Shown here: positions 53,001 through 61,859 of the stretch, in pieces
How the letters are laid out: each line of letters begins with the position of its first letter
How positions within the stretch are numbered: the first letter of the stretch is position 1
Source: Chloroflexota bacterium
GTDB taxonomy: Bacteria; Chloroflexota; Anaerolineae; Aggregatilineales; Phototrophicaceae
Reading direction: 5' to 3'
DNA: 64,000 nucleotides
Assembly (NCBI GenBank): GCA_011523615.1
Contig: WTGJ01000027.1
Location: 213,795-277,794, forward strand
Notes under the pieces: generated by a model
The model's input: the letters and a program-made list of their open reading frames with translations, nothing else
Databases searched by the model: none
Told to the model about the DNA's origin: nothing
Made by a program: the position numbers and the translations under genes

Positions 53001-54751
53001 CTTGCCATTTCCTTGAGATCAAAATTGGGCAGGGTGCCAAGCCCGGCGAAGGTGGTTTTTTGCCGGGGTACAAAGTCAATGAGCAAGTGGCTCTGGCCCG
53101 GCATACCAATACGCAGGTGGATTTGATTTCGCCCAGCAACAATCACGATTTGTATTCGATCGAAGACCTGGCCCAGCTGATTGAGGAATTGAAAGATGCC
53201 AATCCTCTGGCAAAAGTGATCGTGAAAATCCCCGTGGTGCCGGGGGTCGGCATCATCGCGGTGGGCGTCGCCAAAGCCGGCGCGGATGTGATCACCCTCA
53301 CCGGATACGACGGCGGCACCGGCGCGGCGCGGATGCATGCGCTGCGTTATGTGGGTTTGCCCGCAGAAATTGGCGTTTGGCTGGCTCATCATGAATTGCG
53401 CAAGAGTGGTTTGCGCAATCAAGTGGAGCTCTGGTGCGATGGCGGGATGAAAAGTGGCCGCGATATTGTCAAGATGGTTTGCCTCGGAGCGAATCGGGTC
53501 GGTTTTGCGACCTTGGCGATGGTCGCGATGGGTTGCACCATCTGCCGCAAATGCCAGGAAGGAACCTGCCACGTCGGGATCACCACCCACATCAAAGACA
53601 AAGAAGAAGCGACGGCGCTGGGTTTGAAGAATTTTGAGCCCCGCATCTATGAAAAGGCGGTGGATGGCATCGTCAATGTCTTTGAAATGTTGGCGGATGA
53701 TACCCGCCTCTGGACCGGGAAATTGGGAGCGAAGAATCTGCAAGATTTGGTGGGTCGGGTGGATTTGTTGCAACAGTCTGCCCTGGAAGAACGGGTGGAT
53801 TTGCGACCTCTGTTCGAGCCTGCTCCGCCCAATCGCCGCCCCTTCTTGCGGCCGGGGGTGGGAAGACGAGTGATGCGGCCGCGTTATACCCTCAGCCGGC
53901 AGATCACCGCCATTGTGGGTGAGCACATCGCCAGGGGAGAATCTGAAATCACTTACGATGATGAGCAGGTCATGGCGATGGATCGGGCATTGGGTTCGCA
54001 CCTGGCCGGCGCCATCGAGCGCAGTGAAATCCCGCAACCGAATCCGATCGATGCGATCCACTTGACTTTTGGCAATTCGGCGATCCCGGGCAACGGTCTG
54101 GCTGCTTTCCTGGATTCACCACTGGATGTCATGGTGGAAGGAGGGGCGCAGGATGGAGTGGCCAAATCCGCGCGAGGCGGTAGGCTGACCATCCTGAAAG
54201 GACTGAATCACAATGGCATCTGGCTCGATGGTTCCGTAGGAAAGAGCTTCGCCTATGGAGCGCAGGGTGGCACCTTCATCGTACAGGGCGATGCCGATAC
54301 GCGTGCCTGCATCCGCTTGAGCGGTGCGGATGTCATCTTCGGTGGGGAAGTGGTGGAACCGCTGCGCGATGAACTGGGTGGGCTTGCTGCCCGCGCCAAT
54401 CTGAAGGGCTACGCCTGCGAGTACATGACCAGCGGTCGGGTGCTGGTATTGGGCGATCCGGGCCCCTGGTTCTGTGCGGGCATGACGGGCGGGACGGTGT
54501 ATCAGCGCTTGCAACCCGAAATGCGCTTGACTCGCTCGGCGATACGCAACCGACTGGCAGCCGACGATAAAGTGGATATCTATCCGCTCGAGGAAACCGA
54601 CGTTGACGCGGTCCAAGGTTTATTGGAGTTGTACATCGAGGCGCTCGAAGATCACAATCAAGGGGATGCCGCAACGCACTTGTACGTGTTGCAGGCCAAT
54701 CCCAAAGATTATTTCATCAAGATCGAACCGAAGAGCCAACATTCCAACTGA
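50051..54751 (+). CDS. Glutamate synthase large subunit-like protein (GltB family, atypical N-terminus)
   Basis: A 1566-residue multi-domain protein with GltB architecture. Residues about 28-430 are a class II glutaminase-like domain: Cys28 in [20 protein letters not shown], and [28 protein letters not shown]. A central domain follows near 500-740. The FMN synthase domain (about 850-1210) has [15 protein letters not shown] and a cluster motif with Cys1162, 1165, 1168 and 1173. The GXGXG domain (about 1290-1530) has [23 protein letters not shown]. Classic GltB reads CGVGF after the nucleophile; here it is CALLC. The start is taken as TTG at 50051 (ATG at 50081 also possible). No small subunit is adjacent. 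Confidence 0.85.
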   Translation: [1566 protein letters not shown]

Positions 54752-54758
54752 AGACGTT

Positions 54759-56570
54759 TCAATCGTCTTGAGTTAGGTTTTCCAATCGTTCCACCAGATC
54801 TTGTAACACTGAAAAGGTAGTTTCCACGGCCTCGGGTGTGCGCATATCGACCCCTGCGTCTCGCAGGACATCCAGCGGATAGCGGGAAGCGCCGGCTTTG
54901 AGAAAATTCAGGTACGCTTCGGCCGCCGAGGCACCTCCCCGGAGCACTTGGTCTGCCAGTTCGTGCGCAGCTGAGATGCCGGTGGCGTATTGGAACACAT
55001 AGAAGTTGGCATAGAGATGGCCAAACTGGGCCCAGGTGATTCCAGAGCGATCCCCTTCCATCTCCACCTCACCACCGTATCCTTCATGGAGCAGGTCTGA
55101 AATGAGCGAATTCATATCGCGCGCGGTCAGGCTTGCGCCCCGTTCTGCTCTTTCGTGCATTTCCAACTCAAAACGAGCCAGGGTCGGCATGATGAAGAAG
55201 TAGCGATGAAAGTTGCTCATCGCTTCTGAAATCAGGGCCAGTTGAAAATCGGCATCATCGGCGAAACGCTCGAAGAGATGTGCCCGCGTCATTGCCTGGT
55301 TGAAGTTGGATGCGGTTTCGGCCACAAACATCGAGTAACTCCCATAAATGGCGGGTTGATGTTGCCAGGTCAAATAGGAGTGCATGGAATGACCCAGTTC
55401 GTGCGCCAGTGTGCTCATCCCGCCCAGCTTGTCATCATGGCTCATCATGATGAAGGGATAGATCCCCGGCCCGCCGCTGGAAAATGCGCCGGCGCGTTTG
55501 TTGCGATTGGGGTAGACGTCGACCCAGCGCTCTTCCAAACAGCCCCGCCGAAGGATGTTGACGTATTCTTCACCCAGCGGCGCCATGCCCTCACTGATGT
55601 ATTCCACGGCCTGCTCATAATTCACCGCAGGGTCATGTTGGGTGAGGGGCGCCCAGATGTCATAGGGGCACAGCTGCTTCACCCCGAGCGCTTTGCGCAA
55701 TGCACGCCAATAACGGTGCCAGGTGGGGATGTTTTTCCGGAAAATTCGGATCAATTCATGGAAGACCTGTGTCGGAATGTGGGCCGGAAACAACGCAGCC
55801 TGCAGCGAGCTTTCAAATCCGCGTGCCTGGGTGAAGAACACATCCCTCTTGATGGCAAATGCGAGATTGTTGGCGAGGGTATTTTGCACACGCAAAAAGC
55901 CATCGGCATAACTGCGCCAGGCATTGCGGCGGAGCTGCCGATCCTCGCTGGACATCAAACCAGGCATCGTGCTGTTCGCCACTTCATGAGGGCCATCGTG
56001 TTCATCTTTCGCCGGGAGGAACGTCAAATCGGCGTTCGTCAGAATGGAAGCGGTTTGAGCGGCGGTGCTGAAAGGCTCACTGATCATGCCCATGAGCTGC
56101 TCCACTTCCTGCGATCGGACATGCTCTTTCTTGCGGAACAGATCGTGAAAATAATGGGCATAGACTTGCAGGGATGGTGATGCTTCGACCCATCGTTGTA
56201 TGGCTGCTTCGCCCCATGCGAGCAGCTCGGGTTCCAGGAAAGCAAATGCCGCCCTGAGCTTTGCGTAAAGGCTCTGCGCACGACTTAGTTGCGCGCGGGC
56301 AGTTTCATCGTGGCTATCAACGGCAGCGGAAAAGTTGGCGTAGATGAGGATTTTGCGGCAGCCGGAATGCAATTCATCTCTGAGTTGCAACAATTGGCAG
56401 AGTGTATCCGCATTTTCCTGCCATTTTCCCTGGTAAAGATGCACCTCTTCAACTTGAGACAACAGATCCTGAAATGCGCTTTCCCAGGCTGCTGCATCTC
56501 GGAATACACTCTCTTGATTCCATCGGTATTGGGTTGCGATCTCATGTCGTTCCGGTAGTGTGGTCGCCAT
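54759..56570 (-). CDS. pepF: Oligoendopeptidase F (M3 family metallopeptidase)
   Basis: A 603-residue cytosolic zinc endopeptidase that degrades oligopeptides. The zinc motif HELGHSMHSYLTWQ (HExxH as HELGH) lies around residue 390 and the third ligand is probably the Glu in FVAETASNFNQAMTRAHL. The N-terminal helical domain (RWNQESVFRDAAAWESAFQDLLSQV) and QAALFPAHIPTQVFHELI are typical of the PepF/M3B group. ATG at 56570 gives a standard length. It is convergent with the glutamate synthase-like gene, with seven bases between, and divergent from the M20 hydrolase. Confidence 0.94.
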   Translation of the reverse strand: MATTLPERHEIATQYRWNQESVFRDAAAWESAFQDLLSQVEEVHLYQGKWQENADTLCQLLQLRDELHSGCRKILIYANFSAAVDSHDETARAQLSRAQSLYAKLRAAFAFLEPELLAWGEAAIQRWVEASPSLQVYAHYFHDLFRKKEHVRSQEVEQLMGMISEPFSTAAQTASILTNADLTFLPAKDEHDGPHEVANSTMPGLMSSEDRQLRRNAWRSYADGFLRVQNTLANNLAFAIKRDVFFTQARGFESSLQAALFPAHIPTQVFHELIRIFRKNIPTWHRYWRALRKALGVKQLCPYDIWAPLTQHDPAVNYEQAVEYISEGMAPLGEEYVNILRRGCLEERWVDVYPNRNKRAGAFSSGGPGIYPFIMMSHDDKLGGMSTLAHELGHSMHSYLTWQHQPAIYGSYSMFVAETASNFNQAMTRAHLFERFADDADFQLALISEAMSNFHRYFFIMPTLARFELEMHERAERGASLTARDMNSLISDLLHEGYGGEVEMEGDRSGITWAQFGHLYANFYVFQYATGISAAHELADQVLRGGASAAEAYLNFLKAGASRYPLDVLRDAGVDMRTPEAVETTFSVLQDLVERLENLTQDD

Positions 56571-56659
56571 GGTTTCCTCTCCGTTGTACCTGCAGTCTAG
56601 CAGGTGCGTTGGAGATTGAGCGGCATTGCGCTACCATGGTTTCAATCAGGAGGAGCGCC

Positions 56660-57910
56660 TTGCCCCAACGGATGATCCAGATCAATGAAGATCGTTTGCT
56701 GAGCGATCTGCGGGATTTGGCACAGATCGGCGCCACGGCCGAAGGTGGAGTGCACCGCCCTGCCCTAACGGAAGCCGATCTCGCTGGCCGGGAATGGTTC
56801 CGCCAGAGCATTCACCAGGCAGGTTTGGCATTGCAGGAAGATGGTGCGGGCAACATTTCAGCCGTTTTGCCTTCGGTCGAACCCAATGCCAAGACGCTCT
56901 TGCTCGGTTCACATCTGGATACGGTACCCAATGGCGGCCGTTTCGATGGGGCCTTGGGCGTCCTGGCCGCGCTGGAAGTTTTGCGCACTTTGGCGGATTC
57001 TCACCGCAGCCTGCCCTGCCATCTGGAAGCGATTTCCTTCACCGATGAAGAAGGCAACTGGATCCCCCTTCTGGGTAGCTCGGCCATCAGCGGCAATTTG
57101 AATCGGGAATCTTTTACACAACCCCGTGGTTCAAAGAGTGAGTTGGCAGTGGCCTTGGCTCGTGCTGGGATTTCCGTTGCATCCTGCTTGACTGCCCAAC
57201 GCAACCTGGATGAGTTCTTGGCCTATCTGGAAGTACACATTGAGCAGGGCACACGATTGGAAAGCTCCGCTCTGGATATCGGAATCGTGACCTCGATTGT
57301 TGGCATCCGTTCTCACTGGTTGGAATTTGTGGGTGAAGCAGCGCACGCGGGTACCAAAGCGGTCGCTGAGCGGAAAGATGCCTTCTGGGGCGCGGCTGAT
57401 TTTGCGATCCGAGCGAGAGAATTGGTGTTGGCCCATTTCGTTCCCGGTGTGGTCAATTGCGGGATATTGGAATTGCGACCGGGCGCCTTCAATATCGTTC
57501 CGGCCCGGGTGAGGATGTCCTTGGAGTTTCGCCATGGGACAAAGGAACAGTTGGCTGAGATGGAAAAGGAGCTCCTGGCATTGGCCGAACAATGCGCGGC
57601 ACGATTTGATCTGACGCTGAACCGTTCGCCCGTAGCCACCGTTGCGCCAGCGCCGATGCACTCGGGGGTTCAAGCAACGATCGCAGGTGCTGCAGAAGCG
57701 ATGGGTTTGAGCCACACGCGGCTGATGAGTTTCGCCGGCCACGACCCACAATCGTTCGCTCACGATATCCCCACCGGCATGTTTTTCGTGCCCTGTCGCG
57801 ACGGCATCAGCCACAACCCCGCGGAATTCACCCGCGATGAAGATTGCATTCATGCCGCCAATGTGTTGTTGCACAGCGCGCTGTTGATCACCGAAGGGGC
57901 GTTGGCTTGA
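56660..57910 (+). CDS. M20-family hydrolase (N-carbamoyl-L-amino acid hydrolase / allantoate amidohydrolase type)
   Basis: A 416-residue metal-dependent amidohydrolase of the hydantoinase/carbamoylase group. Metal and catalytic motifs: LLLGSHLDTVPNGGRFDGALGVLAAL, EAISFTDEEGNW, YLEVHIEQGTRLE, and near the end SFAGHDPQSFAHDIPTGMFFVPCRDGISHNPAEFT, with GEAAHAGTKAVAERKDA in the dimerisation domain. TTG at 56660 is chosen because AGGAGG sits six bases upstream; ATG four codons later is the alternative. Members act on N-carbamoyl amino acids, ureidoglycolate or allantoate. Allantoate would fit the purine genes at 28-34 kb, but the gene stands alone. Confidence 0.9.
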   Translation: MPQRMIQINEDRLLSDLRDLAQIGATAEGGVHRPALTEADLAGREWFRQSIHQAGLALQEDGAGNISAVLPSVEPNAKTLLLGSHLDTVPNGGRFDGALGVLAALEVLRTLADSHRSLPCHLEAISFTDEEGNWIPLLGSSAISGNLNRESFTQPRGSKSELAVALARAGISVASCLTAQRNLDEFLAYLEVHIEQGTRLESSALDIGIVTSIVGIRSHWLEFVGEAAHAGTKAVAERKDAFWGAADFAIRARELVLAHFVPGVVNCGILELRPGAFNIVPARVRMSLEFRHGTKEQLAEMEKELLALAEQCAARFDLTLNRSPVATVAPAPMHSGVQATIAGAAEAMGLSHTRLMSFAGHDPQSFAHDIPTGMFFVPCRDGISHNPAEFTRDEDCIHAANVLLHSALLITEGALA

Positions 57911-57925
57911 GCACCATCCTTTGAT

Positions 57926-58327
57926 TCAATCGTTTGAACGGTCGATTGCCGATTCGTCCAGGACGAGGCGAAAGAGCGGACTGCTGGCGACCCACTGGTC
58001 GACATCGCTCCTCTCCGGTGGCAACTTCATCTCAGCCAGCAAAGCCGAAAGGATTTCCCGCCGCTCTTGCGTTACCCGAATCGGCACCGCGGTAGCCGGG
58101 ATATCCAGCTGAACGCTCTCTTTGAGGTGGAACACGAATTGCGGGTGAGCGTATAGATTGGCGGCCCAGGATCGTGGGCCGGGTAGACCGGTGAGGTAGA
58201 GATTGCCCTGCCAATGGTGAAACCAAATCTCAATCCTTCGCAGCTTTCCGCTCTTCCGACCGATAGTCGTGATGTCGATGACTTTATCATTCCTCAATGC
58301 TTTCTGGATATTCTCTGGCTGGTTCAT
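57926..58327 (-). CDS. Nitroreductase/deazaflavin-dependent (DUF385-like) family protein
   Basis: A 133-residue split-barrel protein. The pattern DITTIGRKSGKLRRIEIWFHHWQGNLYLTGLPGPRSWAANLYAHPQF is typical of the DUF385/Ddn family, some members of which bind coenzyme F420 or other flavins, others only bind fatty acids or have no known cofactor. It starts two bases after the trpA stop on the same strand and so may be the last gene of the trp transcript, with no evident link to tryptophan. It ends 15 bases from the convergent M20 hydrolase gene. Confidence 0.82.
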   Translation of the reverse strand: MNQPENIQKALRNDKVIDITTIGRKSGKLRRIEIWFHHWQGNLYLTGLPGPRSWAANLYAHPQFVFHLKESVQLDIPATAVPIRVTQERREILSALLAEMKLPPERSDVDQWVASSPLFRLVLDESAIDRSND

Positions 58328-58329
58328 CC

Positions 58330-59157
58330 TTAACGAAGCCTCTCTCCATGCGATCGTTGCACAATTTGCTGAGTGAACTGCCGTACCGCCGCCTGGCTTT
58401 GTTTCGCGGCAGCGATCATCGCGCTACCGACGATGAATCCATCCACCAGACCGTCCAATTGACTCGCCTGCTCCGCATTGCTGATGCCAAAGCCCAATAC
58501 CAAAGGTTGAGCGCAGCGTGGACGCAAACGTGCGATGAAACGAGCCAGATCATTGGGTAAAGCCGCCCGGGCGCCGGTCGTACCGGTCAGGGAAACGACA
58601 TAGATGAACCCCCGCGCTCGCTCAGATACCAATTGGATGCGTACGTCGTCGCTGGTGGGTGCCAGGAAAAAAACCAGCGCCAACTCAGCCAATTCACATA
58701 GCGTGATGAATGCATCAGCTTCTTCCGGCGGCAAATCGGGGATGATCAGACCATCTGCTCCTACATCACTTGCTTTTTGGACGAATTCGTGGGGTCCATA
58801 GCTGAGCAAAGGATTGAGATAGCTCATCAAAAACAGCGGGAGTTGATGACCATGGGCTCGCATGGCTTCCACGGCACGGAAAGCGGATTCCACGGTCGTG
58901 CCGGCTTCCAGCGCGATCTGCGTCGCTGCTTGCACGGTCGGCCCATCGGCCAGCGGGTCACTGAAAGGGATGCCAATTTCGATGCCGTCGGCGCCAGCTT
59001 CAGCGAGGCTCTGCAAGATGGAGATGGAATCCTCATAGTTGGGATAGCCGACCGGGAAATATGGCAAAAATGCTGCTCGTCCTTCCCGTTTGGTTTGCGC
59101 AAACATGGCCGCGACCGCCTGGATACCCTGTGGATGCGGCCCCTCCTCATGGTTCAT
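58330..59157 (-). CDS. trpA: Tryptophan synthase alpha subunit
   Basis: A 275-residue TIM-barrel subunit cleaving indole-3-glycerol phosphate to indole and glyceraldehyde 3-phosphate. The catalytic Glu is in [24 protein letters not shown], and the loop with the catalytic Asp is [28 protein letters not shown] and [26 protein letters not shown] are also diagnostic. ATG at 59157 overlaps trpB's stop by four bases. It is fifth in trpDCFBA. Confidence 0.95.
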   Translation of the reverse strand: MNHEEGPHPQGIQAVAAMFAQTKREGRAAFLPYFPVGYPNYEDSISILQSLAEAGADGIEIGIPFSDPLADGPTVQAATQIALEAGTTVESAFRAVEAMRAHGHQLPLFLMSYLNPLLSYGPHEFVQKASDVGADGLIIPDLPPEEADAFITLCELAELALVFFLAPTSDDVRIQLVSERARGFIYVVSLTGTTGARAALPNDLARFIARLRPRCAQPLVLGFGISNAEQASQLDGLVDGFIVGSAMIAAAKQSQAAVRQFTQQIVQRSHGERLR

Positions 59158-60374
59158 GGCTGATCCGGAGTCAGCGTACTCATTAAGGTATCCAAATCTT
59201 TATCTCCCCGACCGGAAAGGTTGACGAGCAAGATGGCATCCCGGGGCATTTGTGGCGCTCTCTTGCTCACTTCGGCCATGGCATGGGCACTCTCCAGAGC
59301 GGGGATGATGCCTTCTGTTGCGCAAAGCAAGTGAAATGCCGCCAGCACTTCTTCATCGGTGGCATACGAGTAATGTGCTCTTTCCGTTTGCCGTAAGAAA
59401 GCGTGTTCGGGTCCGATGGCGGCATAATCCAAGCCGGCAGAGATGCTATGGGTATTCATGATCTGGCCATCTGCATCTTGCAAGACGTAAGAATAGGTGC
59501 CGTGGAGGGTACCCAGTCGGCCACGGTCGGGATCGGCAAATCTGGCCGCGTGTTCCTCGCTCGCAATCCCGTGCCCGCCTGCTTCCACGCCGATCAAATC
59601 TACCAATTCGTCTTCCCGGAAAGCGTGGAAGATCCCGATCGCGTTGCTGCCGCCACCCACACAAGCGATGCAGGCATCTGGCAAGCGGCCGGCTTGCTGC
59701 AGGATTTGAGCGCGCGCTTCCTGCCCGATGATGCTCTGGAATTCGCGCACCATCCAAGGATATGGATGGGGACCCAAAGCAGAACCCAGCAAATAAAATG
59801 TCGTTCGTACGTTCGTCACCCAATCGCGTATGGCTTCGTTGATCGCGTCTTTCAGGGTGCGGCTGCCGCTGGCCACGCTGCGCACCTCCGCACCGAGCAA
59901 TCTCATGCGGAACACATTGGGTTCTTGTCGGGCCATGTCCACTTCGCCCATGTAGACGATGCAATCGAGACCGAGCAAGGCACAGGCAGTTGCCGCAGCG
60001 ACGCCGTGCTGTCCGGCGCCGGTTTCGGCAATGATCCTTTTTTTGCCCATCCTTTTCGCCAATAAGGCCTGTCCCAGGGCATTGTTGATTTTATGCGCGC
60101 CAGTATGCGCCAGGTCTTCCCGTTTGAGGTAGATCTGGGCGCCCTGTAGATGTTCACTCAAACGCTGCGCATGACTGAGAGGCGTGGGCCGGCCGACATA
60201 TTGGGCTTGCAATCGGTCGTATTCATCCCGGAAGCCATCATCCCGCCAGGCCAGCTGAAATTCATGGATCAGCTCATCCAGCGCGGGCATGATGGTTTCA
60301 GGGACAAAGCGCCCACCGAAATCGCCAAAGTAACCTCTTGCATCGGGCAATGCTTTATCCGCGGGTGGAAGCAT
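59154..60374 (-). CDS. trpB: Tryptophan synthase beta subunit
   Basis: A 406-residue PLP enzyme joining indole and serine. It has [25 protein letters not shown], the PLP lysine in [35 protein letters not shown], the phosphate loop [13 protein letters not shown], and [15 protein letters not shown] at the end. ATG at 60374 is chosen by family alignment, overlapping trpF by 20 bases; TTG at 60410 is an open alternative with no better ribosome site. It belongs to the TrpB1 type that pairs with TrpA. Confidence 0.95.
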   Translation of the reverse strand: MLPPADKALPDARGYFGDFGGRFVPETIMPALDELIHEFQLAWRDDGFRDEYDRLQAQYVGRPTPLSHAQRLSEHLQGAQIYLKREDLAHTGAHKINNALGQALLAKRMGKKRIIAETGAGQHGVAAATACALLGLDCIVYMGEVDMARQEPNVFRMRLLGAEVRSVASGSRTLKDAINEAIRDWVTNVRTTFYLLGSALGPHPYPWMVREFQSIIGQEARAQILQQAGRLPDACIACVGGGSNAIGIFHAFREDELVDLIGVEAGGHGIASEEHAARFADPDRGRLGTLHGTYSYVLQDADGQIMNTHSISAGLDYAAIGPEHAFLRQTERAHYSYATDEEVLAAFHLLCATEGIIPALESAHAMAEVSKRAPQMPRDAILLVNLSGRGDKDLDTLMSTLTPDQP

Positions 60375-61044
60375 TGAATCGTTGGGTTTCACTCGTATGA
60401 ACGGCCGCAATGAATTGTTGAATCAGTGTAACATCTTTTTCACCGACGGTTGATTCCACGCCACTGGCGACGTCGACCCCCCAGGGCTGCAACTCCTTGA
60501 TGCGCGCCGCCACGTTCAGCGGGGTCAAACCACCCGCGAGCATGACCCGATCGCACTCCGCGATGGCCGCTGCGGCAATGGAAAGTGCCGTCAACTCACC
60601 GGTGCCACCGTACTGATGCGAGTGGTAGGAGTCCACGAGGATGGCGGGTAAAGGGTCCGCAATTTCTCGATCTTGACGAAATTGACGTACCAACTCACCC
60701 GCTTCTTCTGCATCACGCGGGCGGATGGCGACATAGGCCCGATCGGCCAAATCTGCTATGGCGGGGTGCGAGTATTGCCCGGTGAGCTGTGCGGCGTCCA
60801 CCCCGCTGAGGGCCATGGTTTCTATGATTTTTGCCAGAGGCTGTTCGACGAAGATGCCCACGATGGTCGGTGATTCCGAGCCAAACTCATCGCGGATGGA
60901 AACCACCAGTTCCGCCGCGGTGTGTGGGGCGAGGAAGCGCGGACTGGGTGGGTGAAAATTGATCCCCAATAGAGCCGCGCCCGCTTGAATCGCCGCTCTT
61001 GCACTGGGCAAGTCCTGGATGCCACAAATTTTGACGACAGTCAT
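60355..61044 (-). CDS. trpF: Phosphoribosylanthranilate isomerase
   Basis: A 229-residue TIM-barrel enzyme. The N-terminal [36 protein letters not shown] holds the catalytic Cys, VVGIF-like [11 protein letters not shown] follows, and the catalytic Asp lies in [16 protein letters not shown]. The phosphate-binding [14 protein letters not shown] and [17 protein letters not shown] are clear. The ATG at 61044 overlaps the trpC stop by four bases. Confidence 0.94.
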   Translation of the reverse strand: MTVVKICGIQDLPSARAAIQAGAALLGINFHPPSPRFLAPHTAAELVVSIRDEFGSESPTIVGIFVEQPLAKIIETMALSGVDAAQLTGQYSHPAIADLADRAYVAIRPRDAEEAGELVRQFRQDREIADPLPAILVDSYHSHQYGGTGELTALSIAAAAIAECDRVMLAGGLTPLNVAARIKELQPWGVDVASGVESTVGEKDVTLIQQFIAAVHTSETQRFNASTRG

Positions 61045-61859
61045 GTTCGGGGCACCGAAGCGAGTGAAGGCAACAGTGCCGGCAAATCGGTGGCGCGTAC
61101 GAGTGCCTCACCCACCAGAACAGCATCGGCGCCGGCAGCGGCCATGGCCTCGACATCTTTTTTCGTGCGGATGCCACTTTCCGCGACCCAGGTGACATCT
61201 TCAGGGACGAGCGGGGCCAACCGAATCGAGGTGGCCAGCTCCGTTTGGAAACTCTTCAAGTCACGATTGTTGATGCCAATGAGCCGAGCACCGCAGCGAA
61301 CCGCCAGCGCCAACTCGGCTTCGTCATGCACTTCTACCAGGGCGGCGCAACGCAATTCGCGCGTCAATTGGAGCAAGTCCTGAAGTCGTTCTCGTTCCAA
61401 AGCAGAAACGATCAACAGGATGGCATCCGCGCCCGAAAGGCGAGATTCATACAGCTGGTAGGGATCGAAGATGAAATCCTTCCGCAGCAGCGGCAAAGGT
61501 ACTTGCTTGCGCACCGCTTGCAAATCGGATAATGCGCCGCCGAAAAATTCACGGTCGGTGAGAACAGAAACCGCTGCGGCACCAAGGGCCTGATATTGCC
61601 GCGCCAGCTGAACGGCGTCAAAATCCTGTTGGATCGTTCCAGCGCTGGGAGAGGCTCGTTTGCATTCCGCGATGATGGCAACGCAGGCTGTTCGTTGCAG
61701 CGGCCCGACAAAATCCCGCGTGGGTGGTGCGTTCTCTGCTGCAGCTCGGATTTCATGCAGCGGCACCTGGCTTCGTCTTTCTTGCAACTCTTCCCATTTG
61801 TGCGCCAGGATCCGATCGAGGATCGAATCCGTCTGCAAAAAAGGTGAACGCGTGCTCAT
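61041..61859 (-). CDS. trpC: Indole-3-glycerol phosphate synthase
   Basis: A 272-residue TIM-barrel enzyme closing the indole ring. Motifs: ILAHKWEELQERRSQVPL, AIIAECKRASPSAGTI with the catalytic Lys, VSVLTDREFFGGAL, LLRKDFIFDPYQLYESRLSGADAILLIV, EVHDEAELALAVRCGARLIGINNRDL, and VAESGIRTKKDVEAM. The frame is open 45 codons upstream, but ATG at 61859 overlaps the trpD stop (TGATG) and gives the family start. It is a single-function enzyme, not fused to TrpF. Confidence 0.95.
   Translation of the reverse strand: MSTRSPFLQTDSILDRILAHKWEELQERRSQVPLHEIRAAAENAPPTRDFVGPLQRTACVAIIAECKRASPSAGTIQQDFDAVQLARQYQALGAAAVSVLTDREFFGGALSDLQAVRKQVPLPLLRKDFIFDPYQLYESRLSGADAILLIVSALERERLQDLLQLTRELRCAALVEVHDEAELALAVRCGARLIGINNRDLKSFQTELATSIRLAPLVPEDVTWVAESGIRTKKDVEAMAAAGADAVLVGEALVRATDLPALLPSLASVPRT

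Noticed and set aside
52505-54061. Long reverse-strand open frame of 518 codons
   Set aside because: It lies wholly inside the glutamate synthase-like gene, has no family-like motifs, and is explained by codon bias of the real gene.
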